DNA of 64,000 bases from Pseudidiomarina donghaiensis (GTDB lineage: Bacteria > Pseudomonadota > Gammaproteobacteria > Enterobacterales > Alteromonadaceae). This document shows, in pieces, positions 54,572-62,551 of this stretch (its first letter is position 1; each line of letters starts with the position of its first letter). Location of the stretch: assembly GCF_900116895.1 (NCBI RefSeq), contig NZ_FPCF01000008.1, positions 26,778 to 90,777 on the forward strand, given 5' to 3'. A program made the position numbers and the translations under genes. The notes beneath the pieces were generated by a model. That model had not been told where the DNA came from and made no database searches. It worked only from the letters and a program-made list of their open reading frames with translations.

Positions 54572-55545
54572 CGCGCGATTTAACGCCAGTTGAGCGCAAT
54601 GTGCTGCAAGGCATTCAAGCCGAGCTGCGTTTTCAATCACGCTTGTTGCGCAAGCTAAAAGCGACGGATAAACGCATTTTGGCCTGGTGCGAAGAACAGG
54701 ACTTATTGGCCGCGCCATTGACCGGTGCGAGTGAATTCGCATACACGTCAACGCTTGTGAGCGCTATTGAACAGCGACTTGCGCAGCTCGGTTTAGCGCC
54801 GTTATCCGCTGATTTAAAAAGCTCGAGTTTAGCGCAAGCAGCGCAGGGCGCCGCCGAACATAAGTCGGTGCGGGCAAAACCACGCGACCACCGCGTGTTG
54901 CGCTATGTTGTTGGTGCTGGCGATGGCCACGGTTCCGGGCAGGTGGTTGATGTTGATCAGCGTGAACTCGATTTAAGCCAGTTTGCTGATTTAGTGGTGG
55001 TGGAAAACCTAGATTGTTTTTACGAATTACACCAATTTGAGTTGCCGTGCTTAGTTCACAAGCAAGCGCCAAGCTTAATTGTTTACCGCGGTGACAGCCA
55101 TTACAGCAAAGGCCGCGCGGCGTTAATTAATCGCTGGAAGCGTTGCGGGAAAGAGGCTGATAGCAGGCCCTTACGTTACTTCGGCGACCTAGACCCAAAA
55201 GGCCTCCACATAGCCCAAAGCGAAGGCTTCAGCCATATTGCCGCCCCGGCTTTTGAATGGTTCTGTGAACATGTCACCGCCCAAGCTTACCCCGCCAAAC
55301 AGCATGACGTTGCCCGCTTGCTGCATGCCCGCGGCGAACTCGCCCCGTACGTTCTTTTCATACAACGCCAGCATAAGGCGGTTTTGCAGCAGTGGCTGCA
55401 ACATGTCCCCTTAGATTGGCTAACCATAGAAACTGCTTCAGAGGAACTTGAAAGCCTGCGAGCAACATTACGTGCAGGCGAAGAGAGTGGCGAGGTGAAA
55501 CCATTAGATATCGACGCGATTAAGAATAAAGCGCGGGAGAAATAA
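54568..55545 (+). CDS. TOPRIM nuclease subunit (JetD/MksG-like)
   Basis: 325 residues. TOPRIM motifs: Glu146 in DLVVVENLDCF and the DxD pair Asp207/Asp209 in RYFGDLDPKGLHIA. The N-terminal ~110 residues would hold the SMC/DNA contact. In Wadjet, JetD cuts plasmid DNA after SMC extrusion. It is shorter than most JetD proteins (370-400 aa). ATGA overlap with the kleisin gene closes a four-gene operon. Confidence 0.78.
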   Translation: MTRDLTPVERNVLQGIQAELRFQSRLLRKLKATDKRILAWCEEQDLLAAPLTGASEFAYTSTLVSAIEQRLAQLGLAPLSADLKSSSLAQAAQGAAEHKSVRAKPRDHRVLRYVVGAGDGHGSGQVVDVDQRELDLSQFADLVVVENLDCFYELHQFELPCLVHKQAPSLIVYRGDSHYSKGRAALINRWKRCGKEADSRPLRYFGDLDPKGLHIAQSEGFSHIAAPAFEWFCEHVTAQAYPAKQHDVARLLHARGELAPYVLFIQRQHKAVLQQWLQHVPLDWLTIETASEELESLRATLRAGEESGEVKPLDIDAIKNKAREK

Positions 55546-55583
55546 AAGGCAAACCTAAGTATTTCCCGCGCCAAGCGTAGTCG

Positions 55584-55682
55584 TTAAAACTTGATCACTT
55601 CTCCATCAGCGGGAATTCTAACCTTTGAACTTATTCCTTGTTCGTTCACGAATTGCTGTAAATCAGAGCGGCTAACCGTCAT
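55584..55682 (-). pseudogene. Short reading frame, probably a gene remnant
   Basis: 32 codons (MTVSRSDLQQFVNEQGISSK then VRIPADGEVIKF) on the minus strand. A different frame just upstream (CGAKLKGLPDDG) ends at a stop overlapping it, suggesting a frameshifted small gene. Confidence 0.3.
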
Positions 55683-55755
55683 CAGGTAAGCCCTTCAGCT
55701 TGGCGCCGCACCTTTACTGGACATTAACAACAAGCGAGTTTAACGCCAATAATTA

Positions 55756-55956
55756 TTAGCCGCCGCTATGGTTTGATTGCGTGGTGGTGACGCCTTTGCG
55801 GGCAAGTTTCACCGCCAGCTCGAAACCCTCTTGCGGAGTCTCAGTTATCAGGCTTGGCAACCACGGCTGCGCTTTATCTTGCGCTTGCGCAGATACAGCA
55901 AAAGGTACAGTAAATACAAAAGCAGTAAGTAAACCAACGAGTATTAATTGACGCAT
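55756..55956 (-). CDS. Small exported protein
   Basis: 66 residues from ATG 55956, with AAAGGAG upstream (the frame opens further but this start has the signal peptide MRQLILVGLLTAFVFTVPFA, cleaved after VSA). Mature part about 40 residues with no Cys. Unknown function. Confidence 0.5.
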   Translation of the reverse strand: MRQLILVGLLTAFVFTVPFAVSAQAQDKAQPWLPSLITETPQEGFELAVKLARKGVTTTQSNHSGG

Positions 55957-56042
55957 AACAATTCTCCTTTTGAACATGCATTTATTATGATTGTTAACTA
56001 ACAAAGTGCAAGTATAATGCCCATTATTAGCTTTTAGGCAAA

Positions 56043-56630
56043 ATGAAATGGGGCAGTAATACAATGACAGTTGATTTGAATAGCCGCTACGGCTTAAACC
56101 CAGCGCATAGTGAAGTGGTTGAGGCGTGTGAAACCGTTGCGCCTGGTAAGGTTCTTGATATGGGCTGCTCGAATGGCCGCAATGCGTTGTACTTGAGTCA
56201 ACTTGGCTTTGATGTGACGGCGGTGGATAACAATCCAAATGCCATTGCCATGTTGCAGCAGATTGTCGCTGAGGAGGGCATTGCGAACATCAACGCACAG
56301 GTTTACGACATCAACCAGGCCGCGCTTGATGATAACTTTGACTTTATTGCCTGTACTGTCACGCTGATGTTTCTCGATCCTGCTCGCATCGATGCCGTAC
56401 TTGCCGACATGCAAGCTCATACCTTACCTGGCGGCTATAACTTAATTGTTTGTGCGATGAGCACTGCCGACTACCCATGCCCGATGCCGTTTTCGTTCAC
56501 CTTCGATGAGGGGGAGCTACGCGATGCTTACCAAGGTTGGGAACTGGTGAAATACAACGAAGATCTCGGTACCATGCACAACGGCGCTCGCTTGAAGTTC
56601 GCAACGATGCTGGCGCGTAAACCTGTTTAG
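56043..56630 (+). CDS. TehB-like SAM-dependent methyltransferase
   Basis: 195 residues (a second ATG at 56064 is possible). Similar to E. coli TehB over its length: HSEVVEACETVAPGKVLDMGCSNGRNALYL (motif I, DMGCSNG), VTAVDNNPNAI, IACTVTLMFLDP, LPGGYNLIVCAM. TehB methylates tellurite and other chalcogen oxyanions and gives resistance. Its C-terminal region (DEGELRDAYQGWELVKYNED) fits. Confidence 0.78.
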   Translation: MKWGSNTMTVDLNSRYGLNPAHSEVVEACETVAPGKVLDMGCSNGRNALYLSQLGFDVTAVDNNPNAIAMLQQIVAEEGIANINAQVYDINQAALDDNFDFIACTVTLMFLDPARIDAVLADMQAHTLPGGYNLIVCAMSTADYPCPMPFSFTFDEGELRDAYQGWELVKYNEDLGTMHNGARLKFATMLARKPV

Positions 56631-56665
56631 CTATTGGTGATCTTTTCTCCGTTGCCCCACGTTTT

Positions 56666-56696
56666 AGCACTTAGGTATTTCATTCTAAGTGCTTTT
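56666..56696 (+). terminator. Terminator hairpin abutting the photolyase start
   Basis: AGCACTTAG / CTAAGTGCT stem with 10-base loop and TTTT, ending one base before ATG 56698. It terminates the tehB-like transcript and, if included in a read-through message, would hide the photolyase translation start. Confidence 0.75.
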
Positions 56697-56697
56697 C

Positions 56698-58206
56698 ATG
56701 AATCTCCAAGTTGTCTGGTTTAAACGCGATTTACGTACAGTTGATCACCAAGCTTTATCAGCCGCATGCGAAGCAGGGCCTGTGCTGTGCGTTTATGTGG
56801 TTGAACCGGACTACTGGCAATTACCAGATACTAGTAATCGGCAATGGCAGTTTGTGCGCGAATCGTTGATTGACTTGCAAGAGCAGCTTCAGCGCCTTGG
56901 CGGCGCCTTGTGGATAACGCAGGGAGATATGGTCGAAACGCTGACAAGATTAAAGCAGCGGTTTGGGACATTCACGCTGCATAGCCATGAAGAGCAGGGC
57001 AATGCGTGGACGTTTGAACGTGATAAGGCGGTCAAGCGTTGGTGCCACTCAGATGGCGTTACATGGCATGAATATGCTCAGTTTGGTGTAGTGCGGCCGG
57101 TAAAAAGGCGTGTAGGGAAGTTTTATGAGCACTGGTTTGCGTTTATGTCAGAGCCACAGGCTGAATTGTCTCGTGAAATCGATTTCGTCACTTTCGATGA
57201 GCCATCAATTAACCTAGCTGTAGATGTCACGCAAGATGAATATCCATGCCTAAAACGTCAAAGTGGCGGACGTACACAAGCTTTGGTAACGCTAGAAAGC
57301 TTTCTAACTCGCCGCAGCGAACGCTATCGTGGTTCAATCAGCTCACCGCTGACGGCACCAACTGCGTGCTCTCGTCTCAGCCCTTACTTGGCGTACGGCT
57401 GTATTAGCTTGAAAGAATTGGTGCAGCAAACAGATGCCACACAAGAGCGCACCGTAAACAGCTACTGGCGAAAGAGTTTGAACGATTTTGCCAAGCGGTT
57501 GTGGTGGCACTGTTATTTCACTCAGCGCTTTGAAAGCCATTGCTATATGGAAAACCGACCGTTAGTGCCGCAGATGGCGCAGCTAGAACCCGCATTTGAC
57601 GCTGTAAAGTTTGAAGCGTGGAAACACGGACGCACCGGTTGGCCAATGGTTGATGCCTGTATGCGCTATTTGCATCACCACGGCTGGATTAACTTCCGTA
57701 TGCGGGCCATGTTGGTATCGGCAGCAACGTATTCACTAGGTTTACCTTGGCAACCTGTCGCGAAATGGCTTGCGCAACTGTTTGTCGATTACGAACCTGG
57801 CATTCACTATCCGCAAGTGCAAATGCAAAGCGGGCAGGCGAGCAATTCTATTCTTCGAATTTATAACCCGGTGATGCAGGCGCAGCGGCTAGATCCGGAC
57901 GGTGTGTTCGTGAAGCGCTGGATACCTGAATTGCAGAATGTGGAGAGCGCTTGGTTATTTGAGCCATGGCAGATGCCGAATAAACTGAAGCAACAAGCTG
58001 GTTGGCACGATGACTTTTACTATCCCGCGCCGTTAGTCGATTTCGAACAATCTCATCGCCAAATCAAAGCTGCTATTGCGGAACTTCGCAGTCGCTATAA
58101 CTTACAGCCCGCCAAAGGCTTCAATGAGCGCCGCCGGCAGCCAGCCTCACGCAAAAAACGCCGCACAAAGTCGCAGTTGGATGACAGCCAATTAAGTTTG
58201 TTTTAA
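56698..58206 (+). CDS. Photolyase/cryptochrome family protein
   Basis: 502 residues from ATG 56698 (a GTG at 56689 is also in frame; no clear ribosome site). N-terminal alpha/beta antenna domain (LQVVWFKRDLRTVDHQAL), C-terminal FAD domain with HGRTGWPMVDACMRYLHHHGW (FAD loop), FRMRAMLVS, and LFVDYEPGIHYPQVQMQSGQ. A basic tail (ERRRQPASRKKRRTKSQL) extends the end. The wording of the FAD loop differs from E. coli PhrB, nearer to a cryptochrome-like group; CPD repair or blue-light sensing both possible. Confidence 0.85.
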   Translation: MNLQVVWFKRDLRTVDHQALSAACEAGPVLCVYVVEPDYWQLPDTSNRQWQFVRESLIDLQEQLQRLGGALWITQGDMVETLTRLKQRFGTFTLHSHEEQGNAWTFERDKAVKRWCHSDGVTWHEYAQFGVVRPVKRRVGKFYEHWFAFMSEPQAELSREIDFVTFDEPSINLAVDVTQDEYPCLKRQSGGRTQALVTLESFLTRRSERYRGSISSPLTAPTACSRLSPYLAYGCISLKELVQQTDATQERTVNSYWRKSLNDFAKRLWWHCYFTQRFESHCYMENRPLVPQMAQLEPAFDAVKFEAWKHGRTGWPMVDACMRYLHHHGWINFRMRAMLVSAATYSLGLPWQPVAKWLAQLFVDYEPGIHYPQVQMQSGQASNSILRIYNPVMQAQRLDPDGVFVKRWIPELQNVESAWLFEPWQMPNKLKQQAGWHDDFYYPAPLVDFEQSHRQIKAAIAELRSRYNLQPAKGFNERRRQPASRKKRRTKSQLDDSQLSLF

Positions 58207-58321
58207 ATCGTTTGTTCGCGAATACTCAGAAACTTGATTGTCCATGTTTGCGAAGTAAATTAGACGATTTTTTATTTTGGTGCTACATTGCACTTAACTT
58301 GTAACACATGCGGTGATTGAT

Positions 58322-58612
58322 ATGAGCGATGCAACATTTACGTTTCGAGTTAACGATGAGTTGAAAAGTGAATTTTCAAAAGCAGCGCGTTCACGCGACC
58401 GAAGCAGTGCGCAATTGTTGCGTGACTTCATGCGTGAATATGTGCAGCAACAGCAGCGATTGGCTGAACACGATAGCTGGTTTAAAGAGCAAGTAAATCA
58501 AGGGCTGGATTCTGCTAATGCTGGAAGTTTGGTGCCAGCGAATGACGTTGAGGCTAAATTTGCGGCGCGCAGAGCGTTGACTCAGCGCAACATTGAAAAG
58601 CCGCAACGATGA
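58322..58612 (+). CDS. Ribbon-helix-helix antitoxin
   Basis: 96 residues from ATG 58322. N terminus TFTFRVNDELKSEFSKAARSRDRSSAQLLRDFMREYV is a CopG/RelB-type ribbon-helix-helix; the tail (VEAKFAARRALTQRNIEK) would bind toxin. Overlaps the toxin gene by 4 bases (ATGA). Confidence 0.82.
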   Translation: MSDATFTFRVNDELKSEFSKAARSRDRSSAQLLRDFMREYVQQQQRLAEHDSWFKEQVNQGLDSANAGSLVPANDVEAKFAARRALTQRNIEKPQR

Positions 58613-58884
58613 CAGTGCAGTGGACTCCTGAAGCTATTCAGGACCGTGAGCAAATTTATGACTTTATTGAAAGTGATAACCCAGTAGCTGCGCTTCAACT
58701 GGATAGCCTAGTTTCGTCAAGCGTAGCAAATCTGTCTGAATATCCAGAAATAGGCCGTAAGGGGCGGGTACTTGGAACTAGGGAACTCGTCGTGCATGCA
58801 AACTACATCATCGTATACGATGTCCGTGATGACGCTATACGAATATTACGGATTTTACATTCAGCAATTAAATGGCCGGGATAG
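58609..58884 (+). CDS. RelE/ParE family toxin
   Basis: 91 residues: VQWTPEAIQDREQIYDFIES, YPEIGRKGRVLGTRELVVH, NYIIVYDVRDDAIRILRILH, the complete ParE/RelE fold pattern. It forms a classical pair with the antitoxin upstream. The order antitoxin-toxin and 4-base overlap indicate co-translation. Confidence 0.88.
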   Translation: MTVQWTPEAIQDREQIYDFIESDNPVAALQLDSLVSSSVANLSEYPEIGRKGRVLGTRELVVHANYIIVYDVRDDAIRILRILHSAIKWPG

Positions 58885-58917
58885 TTTAGTAGCAAAGGCT
58901 TTGAAACTTCAAGAAGA

Positions 58918-58967
58918 TGGTGCGTCCGAGTAGACTCGAACTACCGACCCCTACCATGTCAAGGTAG
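58918..58967 (-). repeat. 3' half of tRNA-Val(GAC), integration scar
   Basis: On the minus strand this 50-bp stretch reads CTACCTTGACATGGTAGGGG (anticodon arm with GAC), then TCGGTAGTTCGAGTC (T arm) and ends TCGGACGCACCA (acceptor 3' side plus CCA). The 5' half (acceptor 5' side, D arm) is absent. Such a fragment is what site-specific integration into a tRNA gene leaves at the far end of an island. No integrase gene is next to it. Confidence 0.85.
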
Positions 58968-59282
58968 TCTGGGGTAATTTTTATCTTTATACCTTAATGC
59001 ACATTACTTTGCAACCCTTGATATATAAGGCTTCCAGCGATATCGACCCCGAACGCCAGTTAAGATCAATTAAGGTAAATTAGCATGGTCGCGGCAAACT
59101 TGGTCACATGGTTTTGGCATGAAATCATGCTATTTTGATTGCTGAAAAAGCATGATTTCATGCTATTTGGGTTTTTGGGGTTTGCATAGGTATGCAAAAA
59201 TGTGGGTTAGGTGCCAGCTTTTAGTGCGTTGTTGAGTACTATAATTAGCACTAGTTGAAGACATAAAATGGAGGGTTTGGTG
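58968..59282. other. Non-coding region after the tRNA-Val fragment
   Basis: 315 bp with no supported gene. Contains the palindrome pair at 59117-59163. Confidence 0.5.
59117..59163. repeat. Perfect 15-bp inverted repeat
   Basis: GCATGAAATCATGCT at 59117-59131 and its exact complement AGCATGATTTCATGC at 59149-59163, separated by 17 bases. Each arm itself contains CATGAAATCATG-type symmetry, so several regulator or recombination sites could be made. Near the tRNA scar. Confidence 0.85.
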
Positions 59283-59447
59283 ATGTTTAGTTGGCTGCTA
59301 AAACCGAGAGCAACATATAACTCGAACCTGTCAGAATTCGTTCGAAATGCGAAATCGCGTGAGAAGAAGCGTGTGTATGCTCGGGTAATTGATAAAGCCA
59401 TTGAGGCACAGAACGAAGTTATTGAACGGCAAAAGACAACGTCATAG
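59283..59447 (+). CDS. Small basic protein, 54 residues
   Basis: ATG 59283 preceded by GGAGGG about 7-12 bases upstream. Sequence MFSWLLKPRATYNSNLSEFV, then NAKSREKKRVYARVIDKAIE. It is followed by a strong terminator, and is rich in Lys/Arg. I recall similar tiny genes near tRNA-integrated elements but cannot name a family. Confidence 0.6.
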   Translation: MFSWLLKPRATYNSNLSEFVRNAKSREKKRVYARVIDKAIEAQNEVIERQKTTS

Positions 59448-59468
59448 CTTTGTGCATGAATTTAATAT

Positions 59469-59496
59469 AAAACGGAGGCGACAGCCTCCGTTTTTT
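59469..59496 (+). terminator. Strong rho-independent terminator
   Basis: Stem AAAACGGAGGC / GCCTCCGTTTT, GACA loop, then T-run. Serves the 54-residue gene and, on the other strand, the gene at 59518. Confidence 0.88.
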
Positions 59497-59517
59497 GTTT
59501 GTATCGGATGGCGAAAA

Positions 59518-60228
59518 TTAAGCAGCACACACTTTTAACGTAGAAGTAACGCTGCAGCTTGGCAGCGACACTCGACGTCGCAAGATATCTGCTTTAGGGC
59601 TTCCGAGCGATTCATAGTCGAGCTGTAAGCAACCGTTTAGCGAAGTAATCTGCGCTGCGGTAAACACATAAGGCGTTACCGTTTTGGCAATGTGTGCGCG
59701 GCGTTGCTCAGGCAGTGTAAATGAGACATTGGATGGATGTGGATTCAATTCACCTGATTTCACATGGGTGTAGATATCGTCGGTGAGCTCCCAAGCCTCC
59801 CATTGCTCGCAAATAATATCGGGATTTAGGCCCGCAAGTTCGTGAGAGTAGGTGGCATCCCAGTCAAAATGATAATGCTTTGTGCCGTTGAGCAATGTCT
59901 TGGTGATATCCGGCTCCATATAAAGTTTGTACCAAATATCCAAGCAGACATCGCTGTCTTGTAGTGCCTGAGGAATAAGCTGCATGCCAGGAGCAAGAGC
60001 AGCAAACGCAGACAGGTACAAACGGTAGCCATAGCCTTTTTTCTCGGCGGCAGTGGCTAGGGCTTCGATTTGAGCGTATTTGTCATCGCGTAGCTCGAAC
60101 AGAAGCGCGCCTAAAATTTGCTGGTGGTTGTCGACCAACGCAATCAGTTGATGCTGCATATCAAACAGGCATTGGACATTGTCAGCATTAGCGAATGCCT
60201 TATCGAATACGGTTTTTGAGTAGTGCAT
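59518..60228 (-). CDS. Hypothetical protein of the accessory region
   Basis: 236 residues from ATG 60228, which has AAGGAG before it (the frame opens upstream to 60279). MHYSKTVFDKAFANADNVQC at the start; contains YGYRLYLSAFAALAPG, a GNAT-like helix after a beta hairpin (QILGALLFELRDDKY), so a remote acetyltransferase fold is possible but unproven. The rest is not recognisable. Confidence 0.55.
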   Translation of the reverse strand: MHYSKTVFDKAFANADNVQCLFDMQHQLIALVDNHQQILGALLFELRDDKYAQIEALATAAEKKGYGYRLYLSAFAALAPGMQLIPQALQDSDVCLDIWYKLYMEPDITKTLLNGTKHYHFDWDATYSHELAGLNPDIICEQWEAWELTDDIYTHVKSGELNPHPSNVSFTLPEQRRAHIAKTVTPYVFTAAQITSLNGCLQLDYESLGSPKADILRRRVSLPSCSVTSTLKVCAA

Positions 60229-60336
60229 AGTTGTGGCTCCTTGGTGATTAAAATAACTTATGCAGAACCACGCTAGCATGTTTCGATATTGGCGCTACTG
60301 ATTGGCAGGGCCAAAAAGTAGGGCGCTGCAGGGCGG

Positions 60337-60768
60337 TTAATCAAATGGGCTATGTGAGTCAAATGAGCTGAATGAGTCATTATTGATACTGCTATTGAAG
60401 ATGCCGTCATCACTCAATCTGTGCGTGAACATGTCGTCATGAAACCCTGACTGAACATTTACTGGATTGAAGGGCGAGAGTAGGTTGGCTGGGTCGAGTA
60501 AGTCGTGATGCATCACTGAGTGATGACTGAAACGGTGGTTTCTCCAATAAGAGTGGCAAAGGTGCGGTGTTGGCTCATCATCACAATCGTATAACCTCAG
60601 GATATCCGAGCTTAAGAGGCGTGTGGTCGTACCGTTAAGCTGGTCACCAGTTTTTTTGATAGGTACAGGAGCGAGCAGGTCCGGCGAGCGTTTTGCAGCA
60701 ACGTCGCCTTTGCCAATTAGATAGCCAATAACCATGATAACAAACGCAACCGTGATCATAATCCCCAT
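60337..60768 (-). CDS. Hypothetical protein with one membrane helix
   Basis: 143 residues. N-terminal membrane anchor (ITVAFVIMVIGYLIGKGD), then a soluble part rich in His, Ser and Asp (HSYWRNHRFSHHSVMHHDLL, FSSFDSHSPFD). GGAG site before ATG. No family recognised. Confidence 0.5.
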   Translation of the reverse strand: MGIMITVAFVIMVIGYLIGKGDVAAKRSPDLLAPVPIKKTGDQLNGTTTRLLSSDILRLYDCDDEPTPHLCHSYWRNHRFSHHSVMHHDLLDPANLLSPFNPVNVQSGFHDDMFTHRLSDDGIFNSSINNDSFSSFDSHSPFD

Positions 60769-60888
60769 GTGATTTCTCCAATCGATACTCAGTAAATTTA
60801 GTCTTAGAAATTGATGCTATGGTTAACATGAGTAACATATTTTAAAATTGACGCTACAATCTCGCAGAAGCTAAGCGGGGGGAATAGA

Positions 60889-61272
60889 ATGAACACTGTA
60901 TCAACGGAAGAAAACACGAGTTCATTGAGCCAGTGGTTTGTTAATCTTGCTCCAGGTGATTCTTGCGCAAGAATCACCCTTCCGGCATCCAAGGTGCAGC
61001 AAGAGTTGCGAGATGGGATTGATGCTTGCGTGATTGACTCGCTACAACATTTCATTCCTTTGACTCTCATTGCTGATGCGCTCGGTTTGACTGAGCGTAC
61101 AATTAAGTTAAAAGTGGCAAATCAGATAAAGTTGAACGTTTCGCAATCAGACACGTTGCTTTATCTTGTGCGAACATGGTGTAAATTACTGGCTTTTTTT
61201 GATGGCCGTCGCGACATATTGCTCATGTGGTTAAACAGTGAGGCGAGAGCGTTAGAGCAAACACAACCTTGA
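60889..61272 (+). CDS. Xre/MbcA/ParS-type antitoxin-like protein without toxin
   Basis: 127 residues. C-terminal half IADALGLTERTIKLKVANQI, then SDTLLYLVRTWCKLLAFFDG and LLMWLNSEARALEQTQP, the pattern of the MbcA/ParS/Xre antitoxin domain (helix ending in WL...AL). The matching RES-domain toxin is not present up- or downstream. Divergent from the hypothetical membrane gene. Confidence 0.5.
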   Translation: MNTVSTEENTSSLSQWFVNLAPGDSCARITLPASKVQQELRDGIDACVIDSLQHFIPLTLIADALGLTERTIKLKVANQIKLNVSQSDTLLYLVRTWCKLLAFFDGRRDILLMWLNSEARALEQTQP

Positions 61273-61592
61273 CTTTTAATGCAAACAACCTATGGTCGTA
61301 ATGTACTGCTTAGGTTGATTAATGAAATGCGGTTTGGGGAGATTTGAATAGGCGCCCATTTGGAGTGCCTATTCAATGACTAATAGTTTGGCGGGCTATT
61401 AATCGAAACGTACTTAATCCTTGCTCAGTTATTCTTACTAAACAATGACTGAAATGCAAGGGAAGACTCTCGAGTGGCTAAATTAAAAACGACTACTAAA
61501 GTCGGGGTTTAGCTGAAGGTCAGCAATGAGCGAAGAACGGACCTCCAATATTCGTGCTAACTTTTGTTTTAAAAATGCTAGGATAATTAAAA
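61273..61592. other. Intergenic region
   Basis: 320 bp without a gene. Holds a 10-bp inverted repeat TTGAATAGGC/GCCTATTCAA (61344-61353 and 61367-61376), a terminator-like hairpin without T-run, and the dispersed motif copy at 61520-61542. Confidence 0.6.
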
Positions 61593-62060
61593 ATGCATCC
61601 AGTTTTTAAAGAGTACATTGATTCACTAGAACCATCTTTCCAACGACTTCTAAATATGAAACCAGTCACGGTTGCAACGTTGCCAAAGGAAATCCCACAG
61701 TCCGGTATTTATCTGTTTTCAGAGAATGGTAAACATCTGTACGTTGGCAGAACAAATACAATAAGAAAGCGTTTGCAGAATCATTGTCGGCCAAGTTCAG
61801 GACATAATTCAGCTACATTTGCTTTTAGGCTTACGCGAGAAATTACCGGAATCACACAGGCGACATATGTTACCGATGGCTCACGTGCGAATTTAGAGTT
61901 AGATGCTACGTTTGGTCCTGAATTTATCAAACAGAAAAAGAGGGTGAGGGAGATGCATGTACGCTACGTTTCCGAACCGGAACCAATGCGACAGGCACTT
62001 TTAGAGATGTACGTTTCTGTAAGTTTAGGAACCCCTCACAATAACTTCGATAATCACTAA
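61593..62060 (+). CDS. GIY-YIG nuclease-domain protein
   Basis: 155 residues. GIY-YIG core SGIYLFSENGKHLYVGRTNT (GIY and YVG) then IRKRLQNHCRPSSG with the catalytic Arg; a C-terminal Glu (NLELDATFGPEF) is a candidate metal ligand. Stand-alone nuclease-fold proteins of this size are of unknown role; DNA repair or mobile-element nuclease both possible. GC content appears lower than the left part of the window. Confidence 0.78.
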   Translation: MHPVFKEYIDSLEPSFQRLLNMKPVTVATLPKEIPQSGIYLFSENGKHLYVGRTNTIRKRLQNHCRPSSGHNSATFAFRLTREITGITQATYVTDGSRANLELDATFGPEFIKQKKRVREMHVRYVSEPEPMRQALLEMYVSVSLGTPHNNFDNH

Positions 62061-62551
62061 CAAGCCAACAAAGTTAAAGATTAATAGCGTTGTTATCTAA
62101 CTGCGTTTTTGAACGTTATGGCTAGGGTTATCATGCATTCCTAATTCTGGCTTGCCGGGCTCGAATGAGCGAACAGCGGACCTTCTGACTTTCAGCCTAC
62201 TCCAACTAGTGACTAGCCGTTCCGTTATTCGTCAGTGTGGGTGTTGCTAGCGGTGCACGGCACATTCACGTCGGCAATATTACGCGTTTTGTTGTTGTGT
62301 TGTGTATTTAAGTCGTTTACTGTCAGTGACATAACAAAAAATGAAGGTTGGATATTGTGCGCTCGGTAGAGTGTAACTGAGCATTCTCAAATAGCCTTTG
62401 CTAACTCGGGACTTTTCAAGTCAGGAATGCCTGCTTGATCAGTAAGTTAAGAACCGAAAACCGTCAATTGGACGAGTTTCTAAATGCGCACGCACAATAT
62501 ACAAATGTTGGGTGCTAAAGTAGATCACAGTAATTTCTGGGTAAATTTGTA
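62061..62551. other. Non-coding region before the cassette array
   Basis: About 490 bp with no supported gene on either strand. Contains the third dispersed motif copy (62164-62181) and, near its end, GTTGGGT at 62507, the probable first integron recombination point. No integrase remnant was recognised. Confidence 0.6.
62507..62513 (+). other. Candidate integron recombination point (attI or attC remnant)
   Basis: GTTGGGT matches GTTRRRY, the same seven bases as the R' boxes of the attC sites downstream. It is 45 bp before the K+-channel gene, as expected for the left boundary of a first cassette. Confidence 0.5.

Noticed and set aside
58918..58967. Complete tRNA-Val gene
   Set aside because: The 5' acceptor side and D arm are missing.
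62061..62506. Decayed integron integrase
   Set aside because: No tyrosine-recombinase-like segment could be read on either strand.
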